64,000 bases of DNA from Heterobilharzia americana (GCA_944470555.2 OX104127.1:25311661-25375660), one strand, 5' to 3'; counted from the stretch's first letter, positions 47,521-59,429 are shown. Program-made: numbers and translations. Notes: generated by a model not told the origin, from the letters alone.

Positions 47521-47802
47521 ATGCTCTACAGTGAACAAGTAAATACAGGGATAAGAGTTCGTGTTGGAGAAAAACTTGGACTGATGAAGAAGTCGAGTCA
47601 ACAGCCTACCAGCTTTGTAATGACAAAAACTGGAGACTTCTACTCAGATCATCCCATCAAACCTACTTGTGTGGCAATTGAGGTGGCCTTCAATGGCCAA
47701 ATGAATAAGAACACCGAAACAATTTTATCCTATGCCTTATCGAATTCAGAAGGACAGACAGTTCTTCCCACTGCTGAAAATCTCCCACATTTCGTCTCGT
47801 AA
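47521..47802 (+). CDS. Hypothetical 93-residue open frame
   Basis: An open frame with normal, not AT-driven, composition (for example VRVGEKLGLMKKSSQQPTSF and HPIKPTCVAIEVAFNGQ). No family was recognised and no splice sites are obvious. It lies in repeat-free DNA between SINEs. It may be an exon, a decayed gene or chance. Confidence 0.25.
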   Translation: MLYSEQVNTGIRVRVGEKLGLMKKSSQQPTSFVMTKTGDFYSDHPIKPTCVAIEVAFNGQMNKNTETILSYALSNSEGQTVLPTAENLPHFVS

Positions 47803-47994
47803 TGTAAAGATTTTACTAGCTGTTGAACTACTAGTTATCAATATCTTCAGACGAACACTTTACATTTGCTACTGACACCAATAGAAGGTCAGAATAATTC
47901 TTCTGGGTTTCAACTTAACTTTGTGATTGCAAACGCAAACATATAATCAATGTAGGAAATAGAAAGTACTTATAAATCTAAATATAAAGGTTTA

Positions 47995-48085
47995 GACATG
48001 GTTAGTATCTCAATGAACCGAAGGGTCTGGGTTCGAAACCCGCTCCACTGACCGAGTTTTACGCAGTAGAAGTAGCGCCATTAAT
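47995..48085 (+). repeat. tRNA-like SINE head
   Basis: Contains tggttagtatctcaatga (A-box-like) and gggttcgaaacccgc (B box, perfect). No CCA-compatible acceptor stem is formed, so it is not a tRNA gene. Confidence 0.55.
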
Positions 48086-48439
48086 CTTCACATAGGTATA
48101 GCTGGTTGCCTACTGCATTAATTTACTCATGGTTGATGAATGTATTTCAGCATTTTTCCAAAGTAGTTTTTAAAATAAACATCTAGTGACTCACAGGTGT
48201 TGCTTCATCAGGAACATTAATGTAGCCACTGTTTGCAAATGGTGAGAAGAAATCAGTAGATAGCTCAATATTTATTTTGTGCTTGATGACACTTATCAGT
48301 GAAGTGTATCTGTAATCCCATGAGAACAGATGCTCTTCTTAAGGTCTAAACTTGTGTTACGAAAGGCTGTTATCAAATATGTAAATCTGACAAGAACAGC
48401 TGATGGAACGTTAAGTAGATCAATTCACAGAAAATCAAT

Positions 48440-49160
48440 GTAGAATGGTCAACTGACGGACTTTAGTAGCTGGATCCATGTGAGTCGTAAGCGAAATCTG
48501 ATCATATCTCTTACCACTCGCATTAGACCAACTTCCAGTCCTATTGCGTTAGAAGAGGAAATTTTCGTCCTAAAGAACATCTTGATTGAAAATGAATTCC
48601 CACCACACTTCATAGACAAAAATATCAAACCTAAACCTTGCAAAGAGAACCTTAGCACTATGTCAAAAGGACACTTTATATGAATCTAAACTTCAAAAAT
48701 GATTCTGCCACTAAGACTCCGAAAGGGAGGATATCAAACACTCTCAGAAGAACATTCTTTGCATCAAAGCTGAGACTAGTATTCTGTTGCCCCCCAATGA
48801 TTTCTCATAACTCAAAGGAGAAACTTTCACATTTGACCACTTCTATGTACATATATTAGTTCACCTACTCTTGTTAAACCAGGTATATAGGTCTTTCGAT
48901 GCTACTGTTATCCCGTGTGGTTAAAAACGGGTAACAATGGAACGATAAGGAATGCTATAACTGAACACATTTTGAACATGAATCATCTTACCTCAAAAAC
49001 CTCCTAGTTCAAAGTCATATAAAAAGTGAAAATAAACCTTCCAAAAGCTAGATATCTTCATATTCTCTGCATTGCCGAAGCTCTTGTCATCCATGTAGAG
49101 AAGCCTAAACTGTGTGCACAAAAGAATATTGTTCAACCACTCCTCCTTTCTTGATCTCAG
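48440..49160 (+). mobile_element. Penelope-like element remnant: RT tail and endonuclease
   Basis: Plus strand: RKRNLIISLTTRIRPTSSP followed by EEIFVLKNILIENEFPPHFI and DKNIKPKP (48483-48640) is the post-RT segment of Penelope-like elements (family: NILI.NGYP..FI). A decayed GIY-YIG part follows with TRYIGL (about 48880) and later stops. It shares the segment with the minus-strand copy at 14640-15470. Confidence 0.7.
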
Positions 49161-49914
49161 TTTTCAGTCTTTGAAATCTCCTCTACCTCCTCCTTTTCTT
49201 TTCATTTTTCGGTTTTGACAATATTCACTTCTTAAGTAATTTGCTGCTCATTCTTGGTGCTATGCTCTTTCTGATCACAATTCAGTTTCCAATTATGTTG
49301 TCATGTTATTAAACTTCTTGTCCAAACTTATTCTGATTAATATTCGCAAGTCATCAGTTTTTTTATATTTTAACGACAGCTTATTTATTGACCCTATTTA
49401 TGTTGCCTGCGGTGCTTGACAAACCATTTTTAACTATCAAATTCTTACACTAGAAAAATGTATAAATTTGTGATTGTACAGCTTTGAAAATGAAATCACC
49501 GAAAACAGACTCTTCGCTTAAATACTTGTTCTTCGTTCACATTTGTTACCATTACTTCTGGATTGCATTGGAATGCATTCAGCACTTGGAACTGAACAGA
49601 ATGACTTTCGTCACTTTCTAACAGTGGATAAATATGTAAATAATATTTTTTTGGACCTGTTGAGTGATTATCGATAGTGTGCTGTTCATATCATCCACTG
49701 AATTTATCTCCTCCAACTTTTCATTGATATATGTCCACTTAGTATAAGTGTAATCATACGAGATGTCAAAAATTAGAAGTAAAATCTGTTATCTATGTCA
49801 GTAAGTGATGAATGAAATAAGTTTCTTTTCCATGGAAATCCACCAGGGAAGAGAAACTAATATTGTTTAACTGTATTCTAGTTCAACACTTGTAATTTAT
49901 TATTGCCATAGTGA
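49161..49914. other. Gene-free stretch
   Basis: AT-rich; may include the 3' end of the Penelope-like copy. Nothing else is seen. Confidence 0.35.
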
Positions 49915-50110
49915 GCCGAATTGCCTGATCTCTGTTGGGTTCCCATGTGGATGCCTCGATACTTCTGAATATTCGTGATGGTGTTTTGATCTTGGTGATT
50001 AGCAGTGGACTCAGGACGTGCGTTTCATCTTATTTAGGACTCGTCAGCCGGACATACCTTTTCCCCGGTGAGTGGCGTTGTTCCCAGTGAGACTCAAAGC
50101 CAGTAACTGT
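49915..50110 (-). repeat. H2 hammerhead SINE
   Basis: Minus strand: partial B box (gagtctcactgggaac), then tatgtccggctgacgagtcc and gatgaaacgcacgtcc (50010-50053). The core CTGACGA and GAAA are intact with GTC cleavage triplet, but stem I (GTCCGG against CTGAGT) no longer pairs well. The H2 end runs to 49915. Confidence 0.65.
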
Positions 50111-50339
50111 CAGGTAAAAAGGTGCATTCAACATCAAATCAACAAGTGGAGATATTAGATGGGCACATATACAAACAAACAAATGGATTAAAAAGACGCT
50201 TTTTGTTTCAATGCAGTGATGCTTTAAACCAAAGTAGCTTAGTTTATAATGAAATTATTCGTGACGATCAGAAGTTACCTACAAGATTAGTTACGCAGAT
50301 GTCAATCAAATATATATCAACCTGGGGTTTCACTGCAGT
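50111..50339 (+). other. Short unidentified open frame (50122-50349)
   Basis: Encodes HSTSNQQVEILDGHIYKQTN and further residues. No family recognised; it may be a fragment of the segment that follows. Confidence 0.2.
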
Positions 50340-51200
50340 TCTTGTCTAAGCTCCAAGTTCCAGGCCGGTTTTCAGATCTATAGACGTTCCAATACAAATC
50401 TAGTGGGTTCGTCCTCCCGCCTATTAGGAAACATCCAAGCAAGCCATCTGCATGGAGACGAACACTCAAGCCAGAGCATTTTGTTAACTTCTCTTCAAGT
50501 TGATCAGTCCTATCTCAGTACCCCCCCCAGCTGTTGAGTTTCAACGCATCCATATTTCCCAGGTGATCGGTTTTTTGATCGTAATCACCTCCCAGTGGGC
50601 AGACGTATATGGGACCTGCCTCACTGAAGTCTCCACAACTGGGAAGACTTGACTACAGCTCATCTTCCCAAGAAAGCGTTTTTGTCCAGGTGTTCTGACC
50701 TGCGAACGCATTGTGCCGACAAATGCATTCTGGTAGCTGCCTTCGGGCAACTGAAATACAACCATAGTTTGGGTTAATGACCTCACCATTCTGGCCCAAA
50801 TTTCGCTTGCCTTCTCAAGCTAAGAATACACCCATAACTGGGGACTGCTTCAAAAATATAACAATTAGGAAACTGGATTCACCTTATCTTTCGGTTGCAA
50901 TGCACCTAGTGCACTAGGCAGAACACTGACAGCTTGCAAAACTCCCTGTGCTTTGGAGACCTGAGCCACTAATCTTGCGTATATACGATATTGTATTCGC
51001 CAAGTCAACTTGATAGTATATTGGGTGATATCTAGTGATGCTAAAAAAGGCCAGCAGTCGTACGGAACTAGGCTCGATCCAAAATCTTTTGAGCACAGAA
51101 TACCCCCCAATTTTCACGAGCCAGAAATACAAACCCAGCACCATGTAGCCGCATGGTGTAGAGCTTCTTTACATTAATGCCTTGATACTTAACTATGGAG
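50340..51200. other. GC-richer unidentified segment with broken coding-like frames
   Basis: Base composition differs from its surroundings. Frames at 50541-50789 (minus), 50865-51110 (minus) and 50914-51144 (minus) have protein-like composition (for example VVFQLPEGSYQNAFVGTMRS) but no recognised domain. A C8-9 run is at 50521-50528. It is probably a decayed mobile element or pseudogene. Confidence 0.35.
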
Positions 51201-51344
51201 CGGATCTATGTTGCCTCAAAAGAAGCATAGGTACTCTCCCTTAAACATCGTAGCTTGGCTTATGATGAAATGACTCATGACAGGTTTCTATACGAAGCTA
51301 GGAAGTCACAATACTCCTTGAATATTCATTATGTCGTAGATTAA

Positions 51345-51725
51345 TTGGTGGTGGCTAAAAGTAGGACCCACAACGCGTGTTTCATCCTATTCGGGGTTCT
51401 TCAGTGAGTGATAATTTTCTCACTGAAACTCGAGGCCAGTGGCCACCGCCCCAAGCGCCAAGGCGTTATCTACTGGACCACTGAGGCATGACAGCCAATG
51501 TAACAGCAGGAAACCACAAGAATCAATAAACAACAGACACCCTTCTAAAAAAGGGTGGCTTTCACATCTCAGTGGCCCAGTTGATGACGTTTTGGAGTTT
51601 GAAAAGGTGGTTACTGGGTTCAAGTGTCACTGGGAAAATCATCACTCATAAGGGTGTAGGCATATCCAGGTGACGAGTCTCAAATAAGATGAAACTTGCG
51701 TCCTGGATTTCACTGCTACTCATCA
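51345..51725. repeat. H2 SINE inverted pair (foldback)
   Basis: Left copy (minus, 51345-51495) and right copy (plus, 51555-51725) are inverted to each other. Left: tRNA-like head with A box (tggtccagtagataacgcc) and damaged hammerhead. Right: ccagttgatgacgttttgga head, B box (gggttcaagtgtc), hammerhead 51663-51708 with core GTGACGA, GAAA and perfect stem I. Neither core is intact. Confidence 0.7.
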
Positions 51726-52356
51726 TCGAGTAAACTACAATTATCATCCTCAACCTTAGCTACAAATCTATTCTACTATCTCAGTCTTTTGTTCTGCCTC
51801 TGATTCGGCACCGTTTTTGCTATTTTAAAATCCAATGTTATGTATTCTTTTTGAGTGAATCTTTACCAGTCGACTGTCATCACATACGACATTGCTACGT
51901 ATACTGCTGATATGCATTCTTATAAGTAGCTCTCACTACATAGTTTGTATGAATTGTCACTTGATAATTTCAATAAAAACCTACTAAACACCCCTATTCT
52001 GAATGGCTGGCTTTTATTCATTGTACATATGCCGTAATATCAAATGTTACCTTCCGCACCCATTAAAAGTTCTCTATGTTGTTAAGTTTATATAGGAGTA
52101 GTCTGTGAGATAACAGTCGGCCTCTTGCGTATTCCTCTATGTACGGATGTCAACATTGGCTAGTGTATATGCATACTTAAACAGAACTGTGATATCTGTA
52201 CTGGCTAAATGAGTTTAGATACTAGCTGACTTTATGGCCCCTAGTCTCTTGCTAACCTAATGCAGTAAGCCAAATCGCAACAAATTTAATTCTGTTGTTT
52301 GATTATGATTCCTAGCAATTAACAAATAACTAACTGCCCATCTACTCGCCAACCCA

Positions 52357-52471
52357 CGTACCTACCTACCTACCTACGTGCCTACCTACCTACCTGCCTA
52401 CCTACCTACCTACCTACCTACCCACCTACCTACCTACCTACTTACCTACCTACCTACCTACCTACCTACCT
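52357..52471. repeat. (CTAC)n tetranucleotide microsatellite
   Basis: About 28 units of CTAC with few changes. The open frame through it is an artefact of the repeat. Confidence 0.95.
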
Positions 52472-52914
52472 CATCATCATCACATGATTTTAGCTCAGAG
52501 AACCGAGGTGAACATACCCATAAAATAGTGAAAATTGATACTTTCACAAATATTACTTTGACTACTTCGTCTTTTGTATCTGATCATATTATCCCTTGAG
52601 TAAAAAAAGGAATAAAGCTATATGAAACCAAAATGAAAGATTTATACTACTCATAAATGTGTTTACACTAGAGAATAAATGCTGATTTGTTCGACAAAAC
52701 ATTCGCATACAGTCAGGAAACTTGTAGGATACAATATCAAGTTAAAGAAAAGATGGTGACAAGTTCATTGGACGTGAATATTGATTGACAGATGCACAAA
52801 ACATAACCAAGGTGAACTCAGTAGTAATTAGTTAAAGATGTTTCCTTCAAAATTGTATCAGGAAAAATGAAGTTTACCAGCGAAATTGATATTACACACA
52901 ACGATATGGTTTTA

Positions 52915-54640
52915 TTGACTAAATGATGTCTCGAACAGAATTTACTTCTGAAATTTATATCAAAAGGATCGTACCTGTCTTAGTTCTTCATAGTTCTAAC
53001 ACTTTTATATTATTTGATTTAACTGACAGGAGAATTCCACATAAATCTAGAGTCGATGTTAAATCCCTCCTAATACATGTGTTGGACGATGAGTTGGTAG
53101 AGAGAGACTCATTGATCAACCAATTTCTCCACTAAGCTACAATAATCTTCAGGACTGTCAGTCTTGGTTGTGTTATGTTCTCTGAGCCAAGTTGTTTAGT
53201 CGTGGAGCTTTCATCATCTTGCTAGACGACATCATCAGGACTAACTTCAGTATGGAAAGAGTTGCCAATATCAATATCAAATTCACAACGGAGAAGGAGT
53301 CAAACAACTAACTATTATTCCTAGATGTTTTAGTCAGTATGGAAAATGGCGGGAAAATGGAAACTCAAGTTTGCCGGAAGCCAACACACTCTGATCAAAT
53401 CCTCAGCTACAATAGCCACAACCCAACGACACACAAAATCAGTTGCGTGCAGACTCTATTCAAAAGAGCGAGAACACACGCAGTACAACAACTTCACTGA
53501 GAAACGAAGAAAATTACTTCATGTCCATTCCAAAGAAGAATGGCTACCCACAAAGCTTCATTAGAAGATGCCTATACCGTACAGCATCATCTACAAAGTT
53601 ATCAACAGAAGTCAACAAATGCTTCATCCTACCATACATAACGAATTTATCAGAGATCATGACAAGAATTACTGAAACCACTGGGAATTGGTGCGGTTCA
53701 TAAACCAACAACTCCCTTCAAACCCTACTATGCAGACCAAAGCACGCAATAACCAAAGAAGACAAACCAAATATCATTCACAAAATCAACTGCAATAAGT
53801 TTGATCAACACTACATTGGACAAAGTGGTAGCCTCTGTCCACCTTCCTCTTATATAAACGCCAATTGACGATTAAACTTTACGACATCTCATCTCATCAG
53901 TCAGCAATCCATAGATGTATAGACATAGACCCAATGTAGCAAGCAATAAGGAGAATGGTAAACGACGAAAAGGTCAGCAGTCAAGCAGAAATACAGGCAA
54001 AAGGAAAATCTATGCAGTCAACGACATAACAATCAAAGGAAACAACCAATCACAAACCAGTTCGTCAGGTCAAGCTAATAAGTAACTCATGGAGAGATAT
54101 TGACAGCTCACTTCATACTGAAATTAGTGCTGAAGATGTCATCTAGAAAGACGATTAAAGCTCCACGACTAAACAACCAAGCTCAGAGAACATAATGACG
54201 TGAAGACCATCCACTTGAGCTACAAATATTCCCCACCATTTGAAAATCATACGGACTGTCAGTCTGTACCATTCAATCACATGGTTTTGTTTTATTGTAT
54301 CCGTAACTATGATTAGAGTTTCGTCTAGATTACTCATCTTGGTAGGGTCTACCGCTCTAGACTTAGCCAGATTCCTATGTTCTATTGATCTCATCAACCC
54401 CATCCTAACGATTAATTTAGCTAAGTGGCGAAGGAGGTCGATCATTGAATCTCTACTCATTAACTCAAGGCCTAACATGTGTAACATGAGTGACCTAACA
54501 CTGATTGCAAAAATGTGAGAGGTCATTCTACAAATCAAATCAAAGAATATAAAAGCAGTAAAACTATGAAATACTAAGACATGAAGTTGTGTGATTCCTT
54601 TGATATGAATATGAGAAATAAACCGTGCTTGCAAAGTTAT
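52915..54640 (+). mobile_element. Penelope-like element flanked by inverted terminal repeats
   Basis: The left end 52915-53265 and right end 54105-54640 are inverted copies: translated in corresponding frames they give VLVLHSSNTFILFDLTDRR on the left (plus) and VLVFHSFTAFIFFDLICRM on the right (minus). The inner ends share gttgtttagtcgtggagctt. Between them lie RT and endonuclease remnants on the plus strand. Terminal repeats in inverted order are known for Penelope-like elements. The right end has about 190 extra bases. Confidence 0.7.
53260..54150 (+). pseudogene. Penelope-like RT C-terminus and endonuclease, broken
   Basis: Plus strand: LLFLDVLVSMENGGKMET then VCRKPTHSDQILSYNSHNP (53312-53415), the block after the RT palm (family: FLD..V....Y.KPTHTD.YL...S.HP). 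KNGYPQSFIRRCLY and ILPYITNLSEIMTRITE follow in another frame (53545-53680), and DQHYIGQSGSLCPP (about 53803-53845) marks the GIY-YIG start. At least two frameshifts and several stops. Confidence 0.75.
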
Positions 54641-54839
54641 CTAGTGAATAATACTGGATTACTGTATGCTATATCAAATAGACTAATCTAATATGAAGTT
54701 ACACTCTACGACTATTTTTTATGACACTCGTAATTTCCCGTTGCTGTACAGGGCGGAATTGCTCGACCTCTGCTGTTGACAGATAGGTTTCTATGTGGAT
54801 GACTCGATACTGCCAGATATTCAGGATCTTATATTCATG

Positions 54840-55070
54840 TTGGTGACTAGCAGCGGGATCCAGTATTAGCTTTTCGTCCCATTTAAGACCCTTCAGCCTG
54901 TAATCGTGCCTTGGTGGATAGCACTTTGACGTTTGAAGCGATGGGTACTGGGTTCGAGTCTCAGTGGGAACAACATCACTGACTGAGGTGCAAGTACATC
55001 TAAACGACGAGTCATAAGTAGGACAAAACACACGTCCTGGATTCCTGTGCTAGTCACCAGTATGAATATA
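54840..55070. repeat. H2 SINE inverted pair (foldback), partial left arm
   Basis: The left arm 54843-54899 carries a minus-strand hammerhead remnant (core CTGAAGG, stem II GTC/GAC, GAAA). A tRNA-like centre follows with A box (tggtggatagcactttg) and B box (gggttcgagtctc), then the right arm (54985-55070) with core CGACGA and AAAA for GAAA. Both motifs are dead. Confidence 0.65.
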
Positions 55071-55271
55071 ACGCCCCAACACATTGTCCAAAGTCTGTAC
55101 TTACCTTACTGTTTACACCTATTCTTAATAACTTCATGAAACTCATTATGTAATATGATGCATATCACTAGCGAAACAGAATATATTTGATTATTTTTGT
55201 CACAGGATGAAAAGATGATTTCATATTTAGCCAAGAAAGCAAACATTAAATCAAACAATAAAATAACAAGT
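55071..55271. other. Intergenic DNA, no supported feature
   Basis: AT-rich, nothing recognised. Confidence 0.3.
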
Positions 55272-55577
55272 TGTTATTCATCGTAGACTGACATCAGTTA
55301 AAAGAATAAAAGAAACCTAGGAGCACTGGACAGCTGTTTCGTCCTAGTATGGGACTCCCCAGCAGTGCGCACAGAAGTTGGGGATATGGAGCATTGGATT
55401 CTGACCCAGCGGCTCAATGGTAACGCGCTGGCCACGGAACCCGAAGGTGGTGGGTTCGACCCCCCGAGTGGTCGGGGGTGCGTACTGCCAAGGAGTCCCA
55501 TACCAGGACGAAACAGCTGTCCAGTGCTCCCAGGTTTCCTTTGTTCCTCCAACTGATGTCAGTCTATGATGAATAAC
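55272..55577. repeat. H1 SINE inverted pair (foldback)
   Basis: The left arm 55272-55373 is an inverted copy of the right arm 55478-55577; the tRNA-like centre is present once (55374-55477) with A box (cggctcaatggtaacgcgct) and B box (gggttcgacccc). Left hammerhead 55323-55368 (minus): core CTGGGGA, all stems perfect. Right hammerhead 55482-55527 (plus): core CCAAGGA, all stems good. Both have GAAA and GTC, but changed first core strands. Confidence 0.8.
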
Positions 55578-57029
55578 AGCTTGAAATATTTCCAAATCTC
55601 CACAACTCCCTCAAAATTCAATAAAATAACAGCTCAATTTCTCTTAAAATGTTTGAACCCTTAAAAGCGTAGAAGATGATGGTGAGGATATCACATCATC
55701 AGAGCCAAGAATGTGCTGCAAAGTTGGTTTATATACGGAATACAAGATCTTCTTATGCAATCGCAGATGACTTCACCATCCAAAAATGCTTTTAAAAGAT
55801 ACCGAAGATGGTAACAATTTATACTATAAGTTGATTCCATCAAAAAATAATGCAAGCAAGACAGACGCACCAAGGCATAAGAACCATTCAACAGTAGTGC
55901 TAAGTTTAAGAATGCTTGGGCACTTTTATGCTCAAGATGAGAACTTCAGGGAAGAAAGCCAATCTTATAAGCTCTACTGAGTTTTAGGAATATGTCTTGT
56001 TTCGCTCTGCAGACTATGTTATATTCAAACTTGTTAAATTTTAACTCCTTCAGACTTTTTCTTTTATCACAAACAAGTTGGTTACATGTGCTCATTCAGT
56101 CACCTGCTTATATTTTCCTTCTTTCTTTTTTCTTCCCCGACTAAAATACATTTTCCTACACTTTACTAGCTGATAACTCACGTGTAGGCTGAACGTTAAT
56201 CTAATACGTAAATGACGTTGGATTTCCATGTTAAATTTGACTATACTGTGGATTATAGTTTAGCAAAATAGACTACAGCTTCCGACCTCATTACCTTCTG
56301 TGAAAAAGTTGTCACTGAACTTTTTATGTATAAATTTATAGCTTCATTATTATTGTGACCTAAAGTGTAATACTGTTACAACACAATCGTCGAATAACAC
56401 CGAATATTCGACGCCATGATTCGTTACTCAGATAGCAGGCGGCAAGAACAAACAAAATTATTAGCCGTATAGGTAACAGACTAAAATTGTATGGTATTTA
56501 TAACATCTGTCATGGGATTGATGAAACAACCAATAGGATGCATTGAAATAATCTGTTTATGAGAATATCGATTTGTCATTATTAATAATGTAGTAAGTAA
56601 AATCTAATTATTTACAAAAAGTAATAAAACTAAACGACATGGCTATCAAATAATACTACTTATCGTTTTGTAGGTTCTCTGAGAAATAATCACACCTGTG
56701 GTCTTAATTACACTCCTGATAGTTCAACCCATTAGCTGAAATCTAAAAGTACCACAGAGCTAATCAACTGAGGAATTCATGTTTTTAGGAAATATTACGT
56801 TTTCACTGTCACCACTTCATTATGTCTGTTTGAAAGATGAAACCATAATACATTTTAACAATTTATCATTTACACAAATTTTAAAAAGTTTCATAGAGCC
56901 AACTAAAGGGTTACAAAAGTAGAAATTGTGATTGATTAGAAAGAAAAATGATAGAGGTATGTTGAAGTACCAATCAAGATTTGATTCAGAAAGCCAACAA
57001 GTTACTGGTACCTATAAAACGATTTATAC
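55578..57029. other. Intergenic DNA, no supported gene
   Basis: AT-rich. An open frame at 55786-55980 (64 residues) has protein-like composition but no recognised family. No repeats were matched. Confidence 0.35.
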
Positions 57030-57160
57030 TGGATGATGATTGAAGCTGAACTGAAAATTTGAACCGCGGTCGGACTCGAATCAGCGATCACCGGGTTTCC
57101 GACCGGGTGGTGTAATAACTAAGCTACAATGCCTAGATTCATGCAAAGAGCATTTTAACG
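57030..57160 (-). repeat. tRNA-like SINE head
   Basis: Minus strand: gtagcttagttattacacca (A box), ctgattcgagtccgac (B box). Ends do not form an acceptor stem, so it is not a tRNA gene. The flank tgatgattgaagctgaactg recurs near 38600, marking a separate SINE family without a visible hammerhead. Confidence 0.55.
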
Positions 57161-57594
57161 AAATATACTAGTATAGAACCTAAGTAGCTAGAAATCACTT
57201 AGGCCAGCTGATTAACTTCACTAGCCAGATCACAGCGATTTAAACACTGGACAGTCATTTTGTTCGTTAGGGGTCGGGATCATGAACGTTGTAGCCAGAG
57301 ACGAATTACTTCAGATCACCTGCATCTTACTTGCTGACTTGGATGGGTCAGTAAACCTAAAACAGGATGATCAATTTGGCAGATGATTTGCAAACTGCAC
57401 CTTGCATGTTGACATTTATCGTGGCTAATTAAGCTTTTCCAACTACCCGATTGTCGCGTCTACACAGATTTCATTGGGATCTACTGACTAGTCAAAACAA
57501 CCGGGTGTAATCCCAGACAGAAATAAAGATATTATTACTGAAAAAGTTTAGTCATTAGAAACCACTGGGGGTTGATCTTTAGATTTTGCATGTT

Positions 57595-57735
57595 GTAAGT
57601 ATGAATGGTGATGATAATAATAGTAATACTACTAATAACAATAACATTAATAGTAGTAGTAAATGCTCTATTCCAAATAATATGTATGATACAGCATGGG
57701 ATTCTCAGCATATGATTTTTCTGCACATTCACTCG
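57595..57735 (+). repeat. Repeat X, partial copy 3
   Basis: An (AAT)-rich run then CSIPNNMYDTAWDS in translation matches FIPSNMYDSVEFPA at 58738-58785. The sequence aataatatgtatgat is shared. Short fragment only. Confidence 0.55.
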
Positions 57736-58564
57736 CATTTTTAGAAAGCTGTCACTATTTACATATCAGTTTTGAAGGCGTTTCCTTCCAGAGTATTTCA
57801 ATTCTCAGGAGAATAAGGCTACCACAAACCTGGAAACTTTGAAATTATTGAAAAAAGTTGCAGGGTTACGTTACACACTTTTTCAAACCACACTCCAAGA
57901 TGTATCTGCAGCCTAAACAAAGTTCATTTTGTTCCATATTTGAAATAATATTGTACAATGCTACAGTCATAAATACACGCTACTCTAGAACTACTTGGAC
58001 AGTTACTTATCAGTCAACCATAAAATTTAAGTGTTGGCACAAATCAGGCACATGATATCCATGATTTGACGTATTCGGTGTGTTGACATTGAAGTTGAAT
58101 ATAGCCTGACTGACATTAATGGTCCTTATTTTATTCAGATAAATATAAAAACATTACAATAAATGAATAAATTAATCAAGACTGTGCTCAAACTTACTCA
58201 CACCTCCAAGTGTTTGTACTGAACAGTGACCAGTTATGTCAGTAACGCCATATGGAGCATACATGACAACATGCCGGATACCGATGTCGACATTCACTCT
58301 AATCGTACACTTAATCTTGCCTTATTCAGACTTGTATTTCACTTGATTGAATTGATGTGGTGACTGGGTGGTTTGTCAAGTGTACTCTACGTAATTAAAC
58401 AATCTGTTTGTGATTGACTCGAAATGGACAAGTTAAACTGCAGTTAGATGCAGTTTACTAGCACAAACCGTGGTTACCATGACTTCATAAATACTAAAAG
58501 TAACAATTCTGCATCAGTAGAAGTATCCAGTAGTTCATCAAATAGAGGAGGAATAAAGTACTAA

Positions 58565-58882
58565 GTGGAGAGAGATACTGAATTTCAATTTGCTTGTAAT
58601 ATACGCCTTCTTACTGACACAGCTTCCCATTACTGTATCACGTGTATGAACAATACCATTAAAGCAGGTTTAGAATTTAGCGGTATATTCAAAGATAGGA
58701 TCATGATATCTAACAATAATAACAATCATAATTATGATCATTTCATTCCAAGCAATATGTATGACAGTGTGGAATTCCCAGCATGTAATTCTCCAACAAA
58801 TTCACTCCCACAACATTACTTTCAGACGACATGGTTATTGCATCAGAATGATGTCAATAATAACAGTATTCAAGGCAATTAG
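58565..58882 (+). pseudogene. 105-residue open frame ending in repeat X (copy 2), unknown family
   Basis: The frame has an asparagine run (residues 50-55), FIPSNMYDSVEFPACNSP (about 60-77), and ends LHQNDVNNNSIQGN before a stop at 58880-58882. The copies at 36432-36960 and 57595-57735 encode related residues in the same order, and the last bases with the stop (caaggcaattag) are also kept in copy 1. This suggests the C-terminus of a real protein that was copied about the genome. No function is recognised. Confidence 0.35.
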
Positions 58883-59262
58883 GTGAAATAGGCAAATAGT
58901 TCTGGATGGGAGACTGGTCCATAATGAAGAATCAACAGAAAGAAATACAAGTGTAATTTCGGTGGTGGTGGTGGTTCATTCAGACAGTACAAAAATCTGC
59001 AACTCAAGCTAACCACCTGATGGATAGAAATATATTGCACTTTCTGCACGGAAAAGTCCATTTCCATACAACGTAAGATGTTTTCCCTGTTTTGTTATTG
59101 ACTCGAGAAAGAGGGAGTTGGAAACGGTTTAAAAGTGTGCGAGAATACATAATATGTTCAAAGGATATTATTTAAATGATTGAAGGAAGTTGAAAGGGAA
59201 GAATTCGATGAAAGATCCTCAGTGGATAAATTTGCTAGCCCATGGTTCATTCAGGCCGAGGA
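58690..59262 (+). repeat. Unclassified repeat X, copy 2
   Basis: Inverted copy of 36432-36960: the coding-like end, a conserved downstream part with a GGT run (58963-58975), ttgttattgactcgagaaag and gatgaaagatcctcagtgga follow in the same order. Identity by eye is moderate, so it is an old duplication. Confidence 0.6.
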
Positions 59263-59429
59263 CCATACATACCACATTTAACCCCGTGATTTGTCAATCA
59301 GTAATCCGAATCAAATATTTTTTAATCCGTGTGTAAATCAGAGTCATCTTTCACTTCAAACGCAGAGTGTAGGTTGAACTACTCAATCTCTGTTAGCCGA
59401 TGCGTTCTTAGACAGGAGCATTATATTCT

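Noticed and set aside
48000..48060. Possible tRNA gene
   Set aside because: Perfect B box, but no acceptor stem and no anticodon arm.
52378..52599. Tandem YLPT-type protein frame
   Set aside because: Pure translation of the (CTAC)n microsatellite.
57060..57130. Possible tRNA gene
   Set aside because: A and B boxes are good, but the ends do not pair into an acceptor stem; it is a SINE head.
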